Shown here in pieces: positions 17,374 to 25,995 of a stretch of DNA of 64,000 nt (positions within the stretch are counted from its first letter, which is position 1; each line of letters opens with the position of its first letter). Source of the DNA: Anaerotruncus massiliensis (ex Togo et al. 2026) (GTDB taxonomy: Bacteria; Bacillota; Clostridia; Oscillospirales; Ruminococcaceae). The notes below the pieces were generated by a model. The model was not told the DNA's origin. It saw only the letters and a list, made by a program, of their open reading frames with translations, and ran no database searches. The position numbers were made by a program, and so were the translations under genes. Location: positions 29,210 to 93,209 of the forward strand of contig NZ_LT962686.1 of assembly GCF_900199635.1 (NCBI RefSeq), read 5' to 3'.

Positions 17374-18333
17374 ATGCAGCCTTTTCGGCTGACGCCCGCC
17401 TGTAAGGACTACCTGTGGGGCGGGACCCGGTTGAAGACAGCCTACGGCAAGCGCACCGCGCTGCCGGTCCTGGCCGAGAGCTGGGAGCTTTCGGCCCACC
17501 CCGACGGCGACGGCGTGATCGCCTGCGGGGAATTCGCGGGGACGCCCTTTTCCCGGTTTGCCGCGGAGCATCCGGAGGCGCTCGGCGGAAACTGTGCGGG
17601 CGCGAAGGAGTTCCCGATCCTGATCAAGCTGATCGACGCGGCGCAGTTTTTGTCAATCCAGGTGCACCCGGACGACGGCTACGCCCGCCGCGTCGAGGGG
17701 GGGCGCGGCAAGACCGAGATGTGGTATGTCGTCGACTGCGAGCCGGATGCCTTCCTCTATTTTGGGTTTGAGCGGGAAATTTCGGCGGAGGAGATGCGCC
17801 GGAGGATCGCGGACCACACGATCACCGAGGCGCTCCACAGGGCCCCCGTGCACAAGGGGGACGTCTTCTTCATCGGCGCGGGCACGATCCACGCGATCGG
17901 CGCGGGCATCCTGCTCGCGGAGATCCAGCAGAACTCCAACACGACCTACCGCGTCTACGACTTCGGGCGGGTCGGGGCGGACGGGAAGCCGCGGGAGCTG
18001 CATGTGGACAAGGCGCTCGACGTGACCCTGCGCGCGCCCGCTCCCGCGGGCGCGCCCGGCGCGGAAATGCTTGCGGAAACGGCGGATTTCCGCCTCAGGC
18101 GCCTTGCAAAGTGCGATTACTTTACAGTGGATGCACTGGCTCTTTCGGGCAATTACCGCCGCGAAATGACGGGCGATTCCTTCGTTTCGGTGCTCTGCAC
18201 CGAAGGGGGGGCGGCGCTCTCCTGCGGCGGGGAGGAATTCCCGCTGCGCGCGGGGGAGAGCCTCTTTGTCCCGGCGGACGCGCCGGGCTTCGCCCTCGCC
18301 GGGAACGGCGAGCTGCTGCTCACAACGGTATAG
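17374..18333 (+). CDS. manA: Mannose-6-phosphate isomerase, class I
   Basis: 319 residues, typical for the short Firmicute form. It interconverts mannose 6-phosphate and fructose 6-phosphate using one zinc. Zinc-site stretches are visible in order: IQVHPDDGYA, then KTEMWYV and the GAGTIHAIG His. The C-terminal cupin half is present (ALSCGGEEFPLRAGESLFVPADAPG). The gene lies between the SIS isomerase and a ROK glucokinase in one tight run, so the cluster feeds several hexose phosphates into glycolysis. Confidence 0.92.
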   Translation: MQPFRLTPACKDYLWGGTRLKTAYGKRTALPVLAESWELSAHPDGDGVIACGEFAGTPFSRFAAEHPEALGGNCAGAKEFPILIKLIDAAQFLSIQVHPDDGYARRVEGGRGKTEMWYVVDCEPDAFLYFGFEREISAEEMRRRIADHTITEALHRAPVHKGDVFFIGAGTIHAIGAGILLAEIQQNSNTTYRVYDFGRVGADGKPRELHVDKALDVTLRAPAPAGAPGAEMLAETADFRLRRLAKCDYFTVDALALSGNYRREMTGDSFVSVLCTEGGAALSCGGEEFPLRAGESLFVPADAPGFALAGNGELLLTTV

Positions 18334-18344
18334 GAGGAAATGCG

Positions 18345-19301
18345 ATGTATTACATAGGCGTCGATCTGGGCGGGACCAACATCAAGGTGGGGATCGTGGA
18401 TGCGGAGAGCTGCGCCATCCTCGGGGAGGGGAGCCTGCCGACCGCGCTGCCCCGTCCCGCGGACGAGGTGTGCGCCGACATCGTCCGGGCCGCCGGGGAC
18501 GCGCTCCATGCGGCCGGGCTGGACCTTTCGCAGGTGCGGGGGATCGGCGTGGGCTGTCCCGGCACCATCAACCCCGAAACCGGCGTCGTGGAGTACTCCA
18601 ACAACCTCGGCTGGCGCGATTACCCGATGCGCCGCTACCTCAGCGAGGCGCTGGGACTGCCCGTCGCGATGGGCAACGACGCAAACGTCGCCGCCCTCGG
18701 CGAGGTGTGCGCCGGCAGTGCCAGGGGCGCTTCCAGCGCGGTCATCGTCACGCTCGGTACCGGCGTGGGCTGCGGGGTGGTGCTCGCGGGCGAGATCCTC
18801 ACCGGCTACAACTACGCCGCCTCCGAGCTCGGGCACATGGTCATCCGGTACGGCGGACGGCTGTGCACCTGCGGGCGGCACGGCTGCCTTGAGGCCTACG
18901 CCTCCGCCACCGGGCTCATCAACCTGACCAACGAGGCGGCCGCCGCCCATCCGGACAGCCGGCTTGCCGCGCGCGCCGCCGCAAACGGCGGCGCGGACGG
19001 GCGCACCGCCTTCCTCGCCGCAAAGGAGGGGGACGCCGCCGGACAGGCGGTCGTCGACGAGTACATCGGCTACCTCGCCTGCGGCGTGACCAACATCATC
19101 AACATCTTCGAGCCGGAGGTCATCAGCCTCGGCGGCGGCATCGCCAAGGAGGGGGAAACCCTGCTCGCGCCGCTGCGGGAGCGCGCCTACGCCGAAATCT
19201 TCGGCGGGCGCGGGGAGAAGTACACCCGCATCACCGCCTGCACCCTCGGCTACAAGGCCGGGATCATCGGCGCGGCCATGCTGGCGCACAAGGACGCCTG
19301 A
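18345..19301 (+). CDS. ROK-family glucokinase
   Basis: 318 residues with the complete ROK set: phosphate loop GVDLGGTNIKVGI, GVGCPG, MGNDANVAALGE with the catalytic Asp, TLGTGVGCG, then ELGHM and the zinc motif CTCGRHGCLE. This is the usual Firmicute glucokinase (GlcK) type, making glucose 6-phosphate from glucose and ATP in the cytoplasm. AGGAGG is placed 8 bases before the ATG. It is the last gene of the ROK-SIS-ManA-ROK run and is followed by a strong terminator. Confidence 0.9.
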   Translation: MYYIGVDLGGTNIKVGIVDAESCAILGEGSLPTALPRPADEVCADIVRAAGDALHAAGLDLSQVRGIGVGCPGTINPETGVVEYSNNLGWRDYPMRRYLSEALGLPVAMGNDANVAALGEVCAGSARGASSAVIVTLGTGVGCGVVLAGEILTGYNYAASELGHMVIRYGGRLCTCGRHGCLEAYASATGLINLTNEAAAAHPDSRLAARAAANGGADGRTAFLAAKEGDAAGQAVVDEYIGYLACGVTNIINIFEPEVISLGGGIAKEGETLLAPLRERAYAEIFGGRGEKYTRITACTLGYKAGIIGAAMLAHKDA

Positions 19302-19323
19302 TACCAGAGAACAATTTCATTGA

Positions 19324-19373
19324 CAACCGGGCAGCTGTGACAGAGATCGCGGCCGCCCGGTTGTTTTCTTTTT
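19324..19373 (+). terminator. Intrinsic terminator after the sugar-kinase run
   Basis: CAACCGGGC/GCCCGGTTG around a 22-base loop, followed by a long T-rich tract. Confidence 0.8.
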
Positions 19374-19730
19374 CCGCGCCTGGGGCAAACTGCCGAAAGA
19401 GCCCGGCGGAAATTTTGGCAGTTTGCCGGGCGGCGGGGAAAAGCCCGGTCAAAACCGCAAAGAATCCAGCTGCATTTTTAGCTGGAATGGAAAAACTGCG
19501 CGCGTTTATGGGTTTTCGACAAGAAAAAGGGGCGAAAAAGGGCAAAACGGATAAGTTTTTTCGTTTTTGCCCACCTCTTCGGAATGGAAATTTGGACGAT
19601 CCCACAAAAATGTGGAAAGATGTCGAGCGGTTTGACGGAGAAACCAGGAAAATGCTTGTGGACTCCTACGAATTGCCTTCCAGAAGATTATGGACATTGC
19701 AAGAAAATTCGTCATATAGCCCAAACCTTA
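19374..19730. other. Gene-free, lower-GC intergenic region
   Basis: About 360 bases of visibly lower GC than the surroundings. The only clear structure is the inverted repeat GGCAAACTGCC/GGCAGTTTGCC (19384-19427) and CCAGCT/AGCTGG near 19475. A 136-codon frame spans it but has no ribosome site and no family resemblance. It may be a decayed gene or leftover of an insertion. Confidence 0.4.
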
Positions 19731-19758
19731 TTGTAAATTTTAGATAACATGCTATAAT
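19731..19758 (+). promoter_or_regulatory. Promoter of the TAXI-TRAP operon
   Basis: TTGTAA at 19731 and a consensus TATAAT at 19753, 16 bases apart. Confidence 0.7.
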
Positions 19759-19768
19759 CGAGCTAAAT

Positions 19769-19818
19769 AAAAAAGATTGCTTCTATGCAAGGTGCATATA
19801 TTCCGGCCAATCTTTTTT
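19769..19818 (+). promoter_or_regulatory. Leader hairpin with T-tract, candidate attenuator
   Basis: AAAAAAGATTG pairs with CAATCTTTTTT and encloses the smaller hairpin TATGCA-AGG-TGCATA. It lies between the promoter and the first gene, about 70 bases before the ATG, and ends in six T residues, so it looks like a terminator placed in the leader. Confidence 0.55.
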
Positions 19819-19886
19819 ACATGCTTGCAAGCAGCAGCCGAATGATCCCGTTGATTTCCGATTTGAAAAAAGGAGGAGCTTTTTCC

Positions 19887-20915
19887 ATGAAACGCATCCT
19901 TTCCATCCTCTTGTCCGTTACGCTGGTCTGCCTGCTGGCCGCCTGCGGCGCGCCCGCGCAGCAGGGCGGCGACGCCCCGCAGGCGGACGCGGTGCCCATG
20001 CGGGCGCTGCGCCTCGGCACCGGCTCGGTGGGCGGCACCGACAACGTCGCGATCGAGGCGATGTCCTCGGTGGTCAACCGCAACTCCGACATCAAAACCT
20101 CCACCGTCACGACAACCGGCGCGGTCGAAATCATCAACCTGCTTGATTCCCGCGAGCTCGAGGGCGGCTACACCGGCTCGATCAACCTTGTGCAGGCGCT
20201 GCGCGGCGAGGAGCCCTTCCAGAAGGAGATCCCCGCCAGCTCGATGCTCCAGGCGTTCGGGTTCGTCTCCTGGCGGCTACCGGTGCTGACCGTCGCGGGC
20301 AGCGGCATCGAGAGCTACGAGGACCTGCGCGGCAAAAAAATGGCCTTCCCCGACGTGGGCTCCGCCTCGACCGAGGTGCTCAAGATCGTCCTGCGGGAAG
20401 CGGGCGTCCTCGACGACGTGAACATCGAATATTTCACCTGGAGCGACGGCTTCTCCGCGCTCAAGGACGGCCGCGTCGACGCGTGCGTCGGCACCTGGGG
20501 CAACGGCGTGCCGCCGGCGGGCATCATCGAGCTGCTCACCGTGCGCGACATCAACATCCTCTCCCTCCCGCCCGAGGTCGGCGCTAAAATCCACGAGATC
20601 AACCCCGGCATCATGGCGCAGGATCTGACCCACGCGGAGTGCAACATCATCCCCGAGGGCGATCCCAGGCTCTCCCCGGTCAATGCGGGCGTCATGATCT
20701 TCCACGCCGACGTGCCGGAGGAATCGGTCTATGAGTTCACCAGGGCGTGCATCTCCAACATTGAGGAGCTGGGCAAGATCACCCAGGACCTGAAGCCTCT
20801 CAAGGACTACGTCACGAGCGTCTGCGTCGAGGACGTGCCCTTCCACCCGGGCGCCGCGCGCGCGCTCAAGGAAGCGGGGCTGTGGGACGACCGCTTCACC
20901 GTCTACGGCGAATAA
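19887..20915 (+). CDS. TAXI-family TRAP transporter solute-binding lipoprotein
   Basis: 342 residues. A signal peptide ends in the lipobox CLLAAC. The body matches the TAXI group of TRAP receptors: RLGTGSVGGTDNVAIEAMSSVVN at the start of the mature domain, then VTTTGAVEIINLL and GGYTGS. It captures an organic acid or similar solute outside the cell for the fused permease encoded next. ATG 19887 follows AGGAGG by 10 bases; an upstream in-frame ATG lies inside the leader hairpin and lacks a site. A perfect 11-bp hairpin (20928-20953) without T-tract separates it from the permease and may keep receptor expression above permease expression. Confidence 0.92.
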   Translation: MKRILSILLSVTLVCLLAACGAPAQQGGDAPQADAVPMRALRLGTGSVGGTDNVAIEAMSSVVNRNSDIKTSTVTTTGAVEIINLLDSRELEGGYTGSINLVQALRGEEPFQKEIPASSMLQAFGFVSWRLPVLTVAGSGIESYEDLRGKKMAFPDVGSASTEVLKIVLREAGVLDDVNIEYFTWSDGFSALKDGRVDACVGTWGNGVPPAGIIELLTVRDINILSLPPEVGAKIHEINPGIMAQDLTHAECNIIPEGDPRLSPVNAGVMIFHADVPEESVYEFTRACISNIEELGKITQDLKPLKDYVTSVCVEDVPFHPGAARALKEAGLWDDRFTVYGE

Positions 20916-20927
20916 CCGAACCACGAC

Positions 20928-20953
20928 CCGCCGCCCGGAGGACCGGGCGGCGG
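20928..20953 (+). promoter_or_regulatory. Intercistronic hairpin between receptor and permease
   Basis: CCGCCGCCCGG-AGGA-CCGGGCGGCGG, no T-tract; probable mRNA-stabilising or partial-termination element. Confidence 0.45.
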
Positions 20954-21023
20954 AGCGGGCGGGCTCGTACCGCGCTGTGGAAGAGGGCCGGAAGGCCCGC
21001 CCGCAAGGAAAAAGGAGGCATCC

Positions 21024-22958
21024 ATGCAACAGCGTAACCTGCCCGGCGATTACAGCCGGCGCAACCGTACGATCGACCGGCTGACCACCGCCACGGCCAT
21101 CCTGATGAGCGTCTACCACTTCGTCTCGGCGCAGAAGCTGCTGGTCTTTTCGGACATCCATGTGGCGATCCACATCTGCTTCGCGCTGGTGATCGTCTTT
21201 TTGCAGAAGATGAAGCTCGACGACAGGCGCCACCCGGTCGAAAATTCACTGCTCGCCGCGCTCGCGCTGGCGAGCGTGGGCGTGACCATCTTTATCGCCG
21301 CCAACTACGAGGCCTTCAAAACCTCGATGGGGCAGAACCCGCCGGGCAAGGTGCTCTCGGGCGCCATCCTGCTCGCCGTGCTGATGATCGGCACCTACCT
21401 CACCTGGGGCAAAACGATCCCCATCATCGTGCTGATCGCGCTGGCCTACGGCTATTTCGGCCCCTATATGCCCGGGTTCCTCTACCACGGGGGACTCAGC
21501 CTCGACCGGGTCATCACCTATTCCACCACCAATTTTACCGGCGTGTTCGGCATGCTGGGGACCATCTCGGCCAACACGATCGTGCTCTTTTCGATCTTCG
21601 CGGGGCTCATGCAGGCGTTCGGCGCGCTCGACGCGATCATGAACGTCGCCATGGCCGCGAGCGGCAAGGTCCGTTCGGGCGCGGCGCAGGTCGCCGTGCT
21701 CAGCAGCGGGCTGGTCGGCTCGGTGACGGGCAGCGTCGCCGCCAATATCTCGATGACGGGCGCGGTGTCCATCCCGCTCATGAAGAAGCGCGGCTACCCG
21801 CCCGAGTTCGCGGGAGCGTGCGAGGCGGCCGCCTCCACCGGCGGCGCGATCCTGCCGCCCGTCATGAACGCGGCGGCCTTCATCATCGCCTCGTGGACGA
21901 GCACCCCCTACATCAAGATCGCGCTGATCGGCGTGGCGCCCGCGCTGCTCTACTACTTCGGCATCTCGCTGAGCATCTACATCAAGGCGATCAAGCTGGG
22001 GGACAAAAAGAACGAGGACGACGCGCTCCCGCACTTTAAAAAGGCGTTTCTGGAGTTCGTGATCTACATCATCCCGCTCATCGTCCTGGTCGTCTTCCTC
22101 GTCAAGATGTATTCCCCGCAGGTCTCCCTCTTCTACGCGATCCTCGCGCTGCTGCTCGTCGGGCTGATCCAGCAGGTGCGCGGGAGCGGGCTTGCCGGCT
22201 GCGTCCGCGGGTTCGTCCGCAAGACGCTCGACGGGCTGGCGATCGGCTCCAAGTCGATGGCGATGATCGCGGTGGTCATGGCGATCATGGGCGTGGTCGT
22301 CCAGATCCTGACCGCCACCGGCCTGCCCTCCAAGATCTCGCAGTTCGTCATCACGCTGGCGGGGGACAACCTCTTCCTGCTCGCGCTCTTCGTCGCGATC
22401 ACCTGCCTCATCTTCGGCATGGGCATGCCCGCCGCGCCCGCCTATATCCTCGCGGCGCTGCTCGGCGCGCCCGCGCTGACCGCCTTCGGGGTCCCGCTGC
22501 TTGCGGCGCATTTCTTTGTCTTCTACTACGGCGAGCTCTCCGCGGTGACGCCGCCCGTCGCGATCGGCGCGCTCGTGGCCTCGGGGCTCGCAAAGGGCGA
22601 CTTCATGAAAACCAGCCTCATCTCCATGCGGCTGGCGGTCTGCGGCTTCGCCATCCCCTTCATGTTCATCTTCCGGCCGGAGATCCTGCTGATGGGCACC
22701 CTGTGGGAATTCGTCTGGAGCATCCTAATGGTCATGGTCTTTGCGTTCGCCTGCGTGATCTTCTTTGAAAACTTCTTCCTGGAGAAGCTGATCCTGCCCG
22801 AACGCATCGGCGCGGCGGCCGCCGCCTTCTGCTGCATCTGGCCGCATTTCGCCTTCGATTTCGTCGGCCTGGCGCTTATCGCGCTGGTCGTCGCGTCCCA
22901 CCTCTGCCGGCACCGGCGCGCAGCCCGCGCACAGGGCGCGGAAGGACCGGCCGCCTGA
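21024..22958 (+). CDS. Fused TRAP transporter permease (DctQM type)
   Basis: 644 residues. An N-terminal four-helix DctQ-like part is fused to a large DctM-like part, with about 16 or more membrane segments in all. This is the normal architecture for TAXI systems. Conserved DctM stretches include GLVGSVTGSVAANISMTGAVSIP, CEAAASTGGAILPPVMNAAAF, FGMGMPAAPAYI and ELSAVTPPVAIGA. It uses an ion gradient (usually sodium) to import the receptor's solute. AAGGAGGC precedes the ATG. Downstream Tm-1-like and TIM-barrel genes probably act on the imported compound. Confidence 0.93.
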   Translation: MQQRNLPGDYSRRNRTIDRLTTATAILMSVYHFVSAQKLLVFSDIHVAIHICFALVIVFLQKMKLDDRRHPVENSLLAALALASVGVTIFIAANYEAFKTSMGQNPPGKVLSGAILLAVLMIGTYLTWGKTIPIIVLIALAYGYFGPYMPGFLYHGGLSLDRVITYSTTNFTGVFGMLGTISANTIVLFSIFAGLMQAFGALDAIMNVAMAASGKVRSGAAQVAVLSSGLVGSVTGSVAANISMTGAVSIPLMKKRGYPPEFAGACEAAASTGGAILPPVMNAAAFIIASWTSTPYIKIALIGVAPALLYYFGISLSIYIKAIKLGDKKNEDDALPHFKKAFLEFVIYIIPLIVLVVFLVKMYSPQVSLFYAILALLLVGLIQQVRGSGLAGCVRGFVRKTLDGLAIGSKSMAMIAVVMAIMGVVVQILTATGLPSKISQFVITLAGDNLFLLALFVAITCLIFGMGMPAAPAYILAALLGAPALTAFGVPLLAAHFFVFYYGELSAVTPPVAIGALVASGLAKGDFMKTSLISMRLAVCGFAIPFMFIFRPEILLMGTLWEFVWSILMVMVFAFACVIFFENFFLEKLILPERIGAAAAAFCCIWPHFAFDFVGLALIALVVASHLCRHRRAARAQGAEGPAA

Positions 22959-23002
22959 CCGGGCGGCCCGGAAAATATTGGGGAAAGGCGGAAATCTACC
23001 GG

Positions 23003-24253
23003 ATGGACGCACACAAAAAGATCGTAATCTGTTCCACCCTCGACACCAAGGGGGAGGAGACCCTCTACCTCAAGGCGCAGCTCGAGGAGCGCGGCGCGCA
23101 GGTGAGCATCATCGACATCGGGCTCAAGCGCACGGCGCGCAGCTTCCCGGTCCAGTTCACGCAGGACCAGGTCGCGGAGAGCGCGGGCAGCTCGTTTACC
23201 TCGGTGGAAAACATCCTCTCCCGGTTCGAGGCGTCGAAAATCATGATGGAGGGGCTCTTGAGCATCACCCAGAAGCTCTGCCGCGAGGGCAACCTCGACG
23301 GGATGATGTCGCTGGGCGGCTCGGGGGGCACCACCATCGCGAGCTACGCGATGCAGAACCTGCCGCTGGGCATCCCGAAGATCATCGTCGGCACGATGGC
23401 CTCGGGCAACACGGTGCCCTACGTGCAGGGCCAGGACATCCTGCTCATCAACTCGGTGGCGGACATCCAGAGCATCAACTTTTTGACCGAATACATCCTC
23501 GGGCAGGCGGCCGCCGTGATGTGCGCGATGATCGACGGGCCCAAGATCGCCCGCCACAAGAAAAAGGCGATCGGCATCACCGGGTTCGGCGTGACCACCC
23601 CCTGCGTCCAGCGCTGCAAGGAGCTGCTCGAGGAGATGGGGTATGAAATCGTGATCTTCCACGCGCGGGGCGTCTCGGGCGGAAAGATCATGGAGAAGAT
23701 GATCCGCGAACGGTTTTTCGCGGGGGTGCTCGACATCACGACCACCGAGCTCGCGGACGAGGTCGGCGGGGGCGCCTACGCGATCGGCCCGGAGCGGCTG
23801 CGGGGCGGGGTGGAGACGAACATCCCCTACATTGTGGTGCCGGGCGCGCTCGAAATGATCAACATCGGCCCGGAGGAGCAGCTGCGCCCCGAGCAGGCGG
23901 ACAAGGTCCGCTACTATCACAATCCGAGCCTTCTCAAGATCCGCGCCGACAAGCGGGACATGCGGGCGCTGGCCGAGCTCTTCGTCCACAGGCTCGGGGA
24001 CGCGGCGGGCAACACCCGGCTGGTCATCCCCACGCAGGGATTTTCCGAGATCGACAAGGCGGGCAACGTCTTCTACGACCCGGAGACCGACGCGGTCTTC
24101 ACCAGCGAGGTCAAGGCGAAGATGCCCCCGCAGGTCCCTGTCATAACAAAGGACTGCCATCTCAACGACCCCGCCTTCGCCGAACTGCTTGTGCGGGAGC
24201 TCATCCGCATGATCGACTGGGACGCGGTCCGCAGGGGAGAGGCGCACGCCTGA
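23003..24253 (+). CDS. Tm-1-like ATP-binding protein (UPF0261)
   Basis: 416 residues, matching the UPF0261 family whose plant member is the N-terminal domain of tomato mosaic virus resistance protein Tm-1. Recognisable stretches are ICSTLDTKGEE at the N-terminus, LGGSGGTTIA, KIIVGTMASGNT, GITGFGVTTPCVQ and FHARGVSGG. The family binds ATP; no bacterial reaction is established. It sits between a TRAP permease and a PEP-hydrolase-like TIM barrel. In plant Tm-1, and in fungal relatives, the same two domain types are joined in one chain, so the neighbouring genes probably work together. Confidence 0.88.
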   Translation: MDAHKKIVICSTLDTKGEETLYLKAQLEERGAQVSIIDIGLKRTARSFPVQFTQDQVAESAGSSFTSVENILSRFEASKIMMEGLLSITQKLCREGNLDGMMSLGGSGGTTIASYAMQNLPLGIPKIIVGTMASGNTVPYVQGQDILLINSVADIQSINFLTEYILGQAAAVMCAMIDGPKIARHKKKAIGITGFGVTTPCVQRCKELLEEMGYEIVIFHARGVSGGKIMEKMIRERFFAGVLDITTTELADEVGGGAYAIGPERLRGGVETNIPYIVVPGALEMINIGPEEQLRPEQADKVRYYHNPSLLKIRADKRDMRALAELFVHRLGDAAGNTRLVIPTQGFSEIDKAGNVFYDPETDAVFTSEVKAKMPPQVPVITKDCHLNDPAFAELLVRELIRMIDWDAVRRGEAHA

Positions 24254-24290
24254 CCCCGCCGCGGTCCCGGAACTGTAAGGAGATTTGCCA

Positions 24291-25148
24291 ATGCAAAAAA
24301 CGAAAATCAACCGCGACACCATCCTCGAAAACCTGCGCGCCGAGATCGCCGCGGGCCGCCCGATCATCGGGAGCGGCGCGGGCGTCGGGCTGATCGGCCG
24401 GATCGTCGACCGCGCGGGCATCGACCTGATCGTCGTCTATAACTCGGGACATTTCCGCATGAACGGCTACAGCTCGATTCTGGGGAACCTCCCGGTCGGG
24501 GACGCCAACGCAATGGTGCTCGAGATGGGGGAGGAACTCATCATCAACGCCGTCCGCCGCGCGCCGGTCGTCGGCGGCATCTTCGGCGTCGACCCCACCC
24601 GCGACATGCGCCGCTTCCTCGAGCGGATGGCCGACGTCGGGTACTCGGGGGTCATCAACTACCCCACCGTCGGCAAGATGAACGGCCGCCTGCGCTACGA
24701 GCTGGAACACGTCGGGCTCGGGCTCGACCGGGAGATCGCCACCATGCGCATGGCCGCCGACATGGGCTTTCTGACGCTCGCCTATGTCTTCTGCCCCGAG
24801 GACGCCCGGCGCTACGCCGCGGCGGGCGCGGACGTGCTCGTCTCCCACGCGGGGCTGACGCAGGGCGGGGACATCGGGCTCCAGTCGGACGGCACCCTCG
24901 AGGAATCGATGGAAAAGACCGAGGCGATCCTGCGGGCCGGGCTCGAAGAGAACCCCGGCATCATCCCCCTCTGCCACGGCGGCGCGATCATCTCGCCCGA
25001 CGACGCCCGCGCCGTCTTCCGCCAGACCTCCGCGGTCGGGTTCATCGGCGCGTCGAGCATCGAACGCATCCCGGTGGAGCAGATCGTCTCCCGGACGGTC
25101 GAGAGCTTCAAAAGCCTGCCGCTGGACGAGGCGGCGGACCCGGCATAA
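24291..25148 (+). CDS. PEP-hydrolase-like TIM-barrel protein
   Basis: 285 residues of the phosphoenolpyruvate hydrolase-like TIM-barrel family. Visible family stretches are IIGSGAGVGL, DLIVVYNSGHFRMNG, GGIFGVDPTRDM and DVLVSHAGLTQGG. The name is historical: the true substrate of most members is unknown. ATG 24291 follows AAGGAG by 7 bases. It is the last gene of the TAXI-TRAP operon, 37 bases after the Tm-1-like gene, and ends at a strong bidirectional terminator. Confidence 0.87.
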   Translation: MQKTKINRDTILENLRAEIAAGRPIIGSGAGVGLIGRIVDRAGIDLIVVYNSGHFRMNGYSSILGNLPVGDANAMVLEMGEELIINAVRRAPVVGGIFGVDPTRDMRRFLERMADVGYSGVINYPTVGKMNGRLRYELEHVGLGLDREIATMRMAADMGFLTLAYVFCPEDARRYAAAGADVLVSHAGLTQGGDIGLQSDGTLEESMEKTEAILRAGLEENPGIIPLCHGGAIISPDDARAVFRQTSAVGFIGASSIERIPVEQIVSRTVESFKSLPLDEAADPA

Positions 25149-25159
25149 AAACACATCAA

Positions 25160-25198
25160 AAAAGGGGAGGCCCGCCAAACCGGCGGGCCTCCCCTTTT
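25160..25198. terminator. Bidirectional terminator between convergent genes
   Basis: AAAAGGGGAGGCCCGCC pairs with GGCGGGCCTCCCCTTTT across a 5-base loop. It serves both the TRAP operon and ytaF. Confidence 0.9.
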
Positions 25199-25243
25199 GC
25201 CTTTCCGCTGTGGAAATCCGTATGGGAATGTGGTATCATGGGG

Positions 25244-25876
25244 TTACACCACAAGCCGCGCGGCGCCGAGCGCCGCGAGCAGCAGGCCCGAAAGGACGCC
25301 CAGCGCCCGTTTCGGGACAGGCAGGCGGGAGAGCCGTTTGCCCACGGCCTCGCCGAGCGCAAGGCAGGCGGTCTGCGTCACGCCGACGGCCAGCGGCAGC
25401 CAGAGGGAGCCCGCGCCCGCCAGCGCGAGCCCGATGCCCGCGCCGAGCATGTCGACCGAGAGGGAGAAGCCGAGCAGCAGCGCCTCGCCCAGGTCGATCG
25501 AGCCCGAGTTGTCGAGGTCGCCCGCCGACGGCTCCCGGACGACTAAGATCGTCAGCCCCAGCGCGTGGAACCGCTTTTGCAGCGGCGGCTTTTCCGGGGC
25601 GGGGGAGGCCTCCCGCGCGGGCAGCAGGGAACGGACCGCCGCGCCCGCGCCGAGCAGGATCAGGATGCCCGCGCCGATCCAGCGCCCGGCGCTCGGGGGG
25701 AGGAACGCCCCGAGCGCGCCGCCCGCCGTGACGGCGGCGAAGGCGAAGCCGGTCGAGAGCAGCGCGATCGCGGTTTTGGCGGCCGCGCCGATTTTGACCC
25801 CGCGCAGGCCGAAGGAGGCGCCCGCGGCGAACCCGTCGGCGCTCAGGGCGAGCGCCGTGACAAAGACAAATAGCAT
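25244..25876 (-). CDS. ytaF: YtaF-type membrane protein (MntP fold, sporulation-associated)
   Basis: 210 residues with six membrane segments in two similar halves, each with an acidic intramembrane motif (ALSADGFAAG in the first, LGFSLSVDMLGAGIG in the second), as in MntP manganese exporters. The loop with DPS-like EPSAGDLDNSGSIDLGEA is characteristic of the YtaF branch, annotated as a sporulation protein in spore-forming Firmicutes. Its presence supports a sporulating or formerly sporulating host. It is transcribed away from the DUF1015 gene; a GCGCGGG/CCCGCGC hairpin lies between their starts. Confidence 0.85.
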   Translation of the reverse strand: MLFVFVTALALSADGFAAGASFGLRGVKIGAAAKTAIALLSTGFAFAAVTAGGALGAFLPPSAGRWIGAGILILLGAGAAVRSLLPAREASPAPEKPPLQKRFHALGLTILVVREPSAGDLDNSGSIDLGEALLLGFSLSVDMLGAGIGLALAGAGSLWLPLAVGVTQTACLALGEAVGKRLSRLPVPKRALGVLSGLLLAALGAARLVV

Positions 25877-25995
25877 GGACCCAACACCACCCGTATGTAC
25901 CGCGCGGGAAACCCGCGCCTAACCCATACTATGGCGCGCCGGGAATTTGGTTCGGCGGGCCGGGCCCAAAAACAAACGACAAGGCGGTTATGCAG

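Noticed and set aside
19337..19747. A 136-codon plus-strand frame before the TAXI operon
   Set aside because: It starts inside a terminator, has no ribosome site and ends in the promoter of the next operon.
25244..25876. Plain MntP manganese exporter for the six-helix protein
   Set aside because: The Asp/Ser-rich central loop and second-half motif fit the YtaF branch better, although transport of a metal remains possible.
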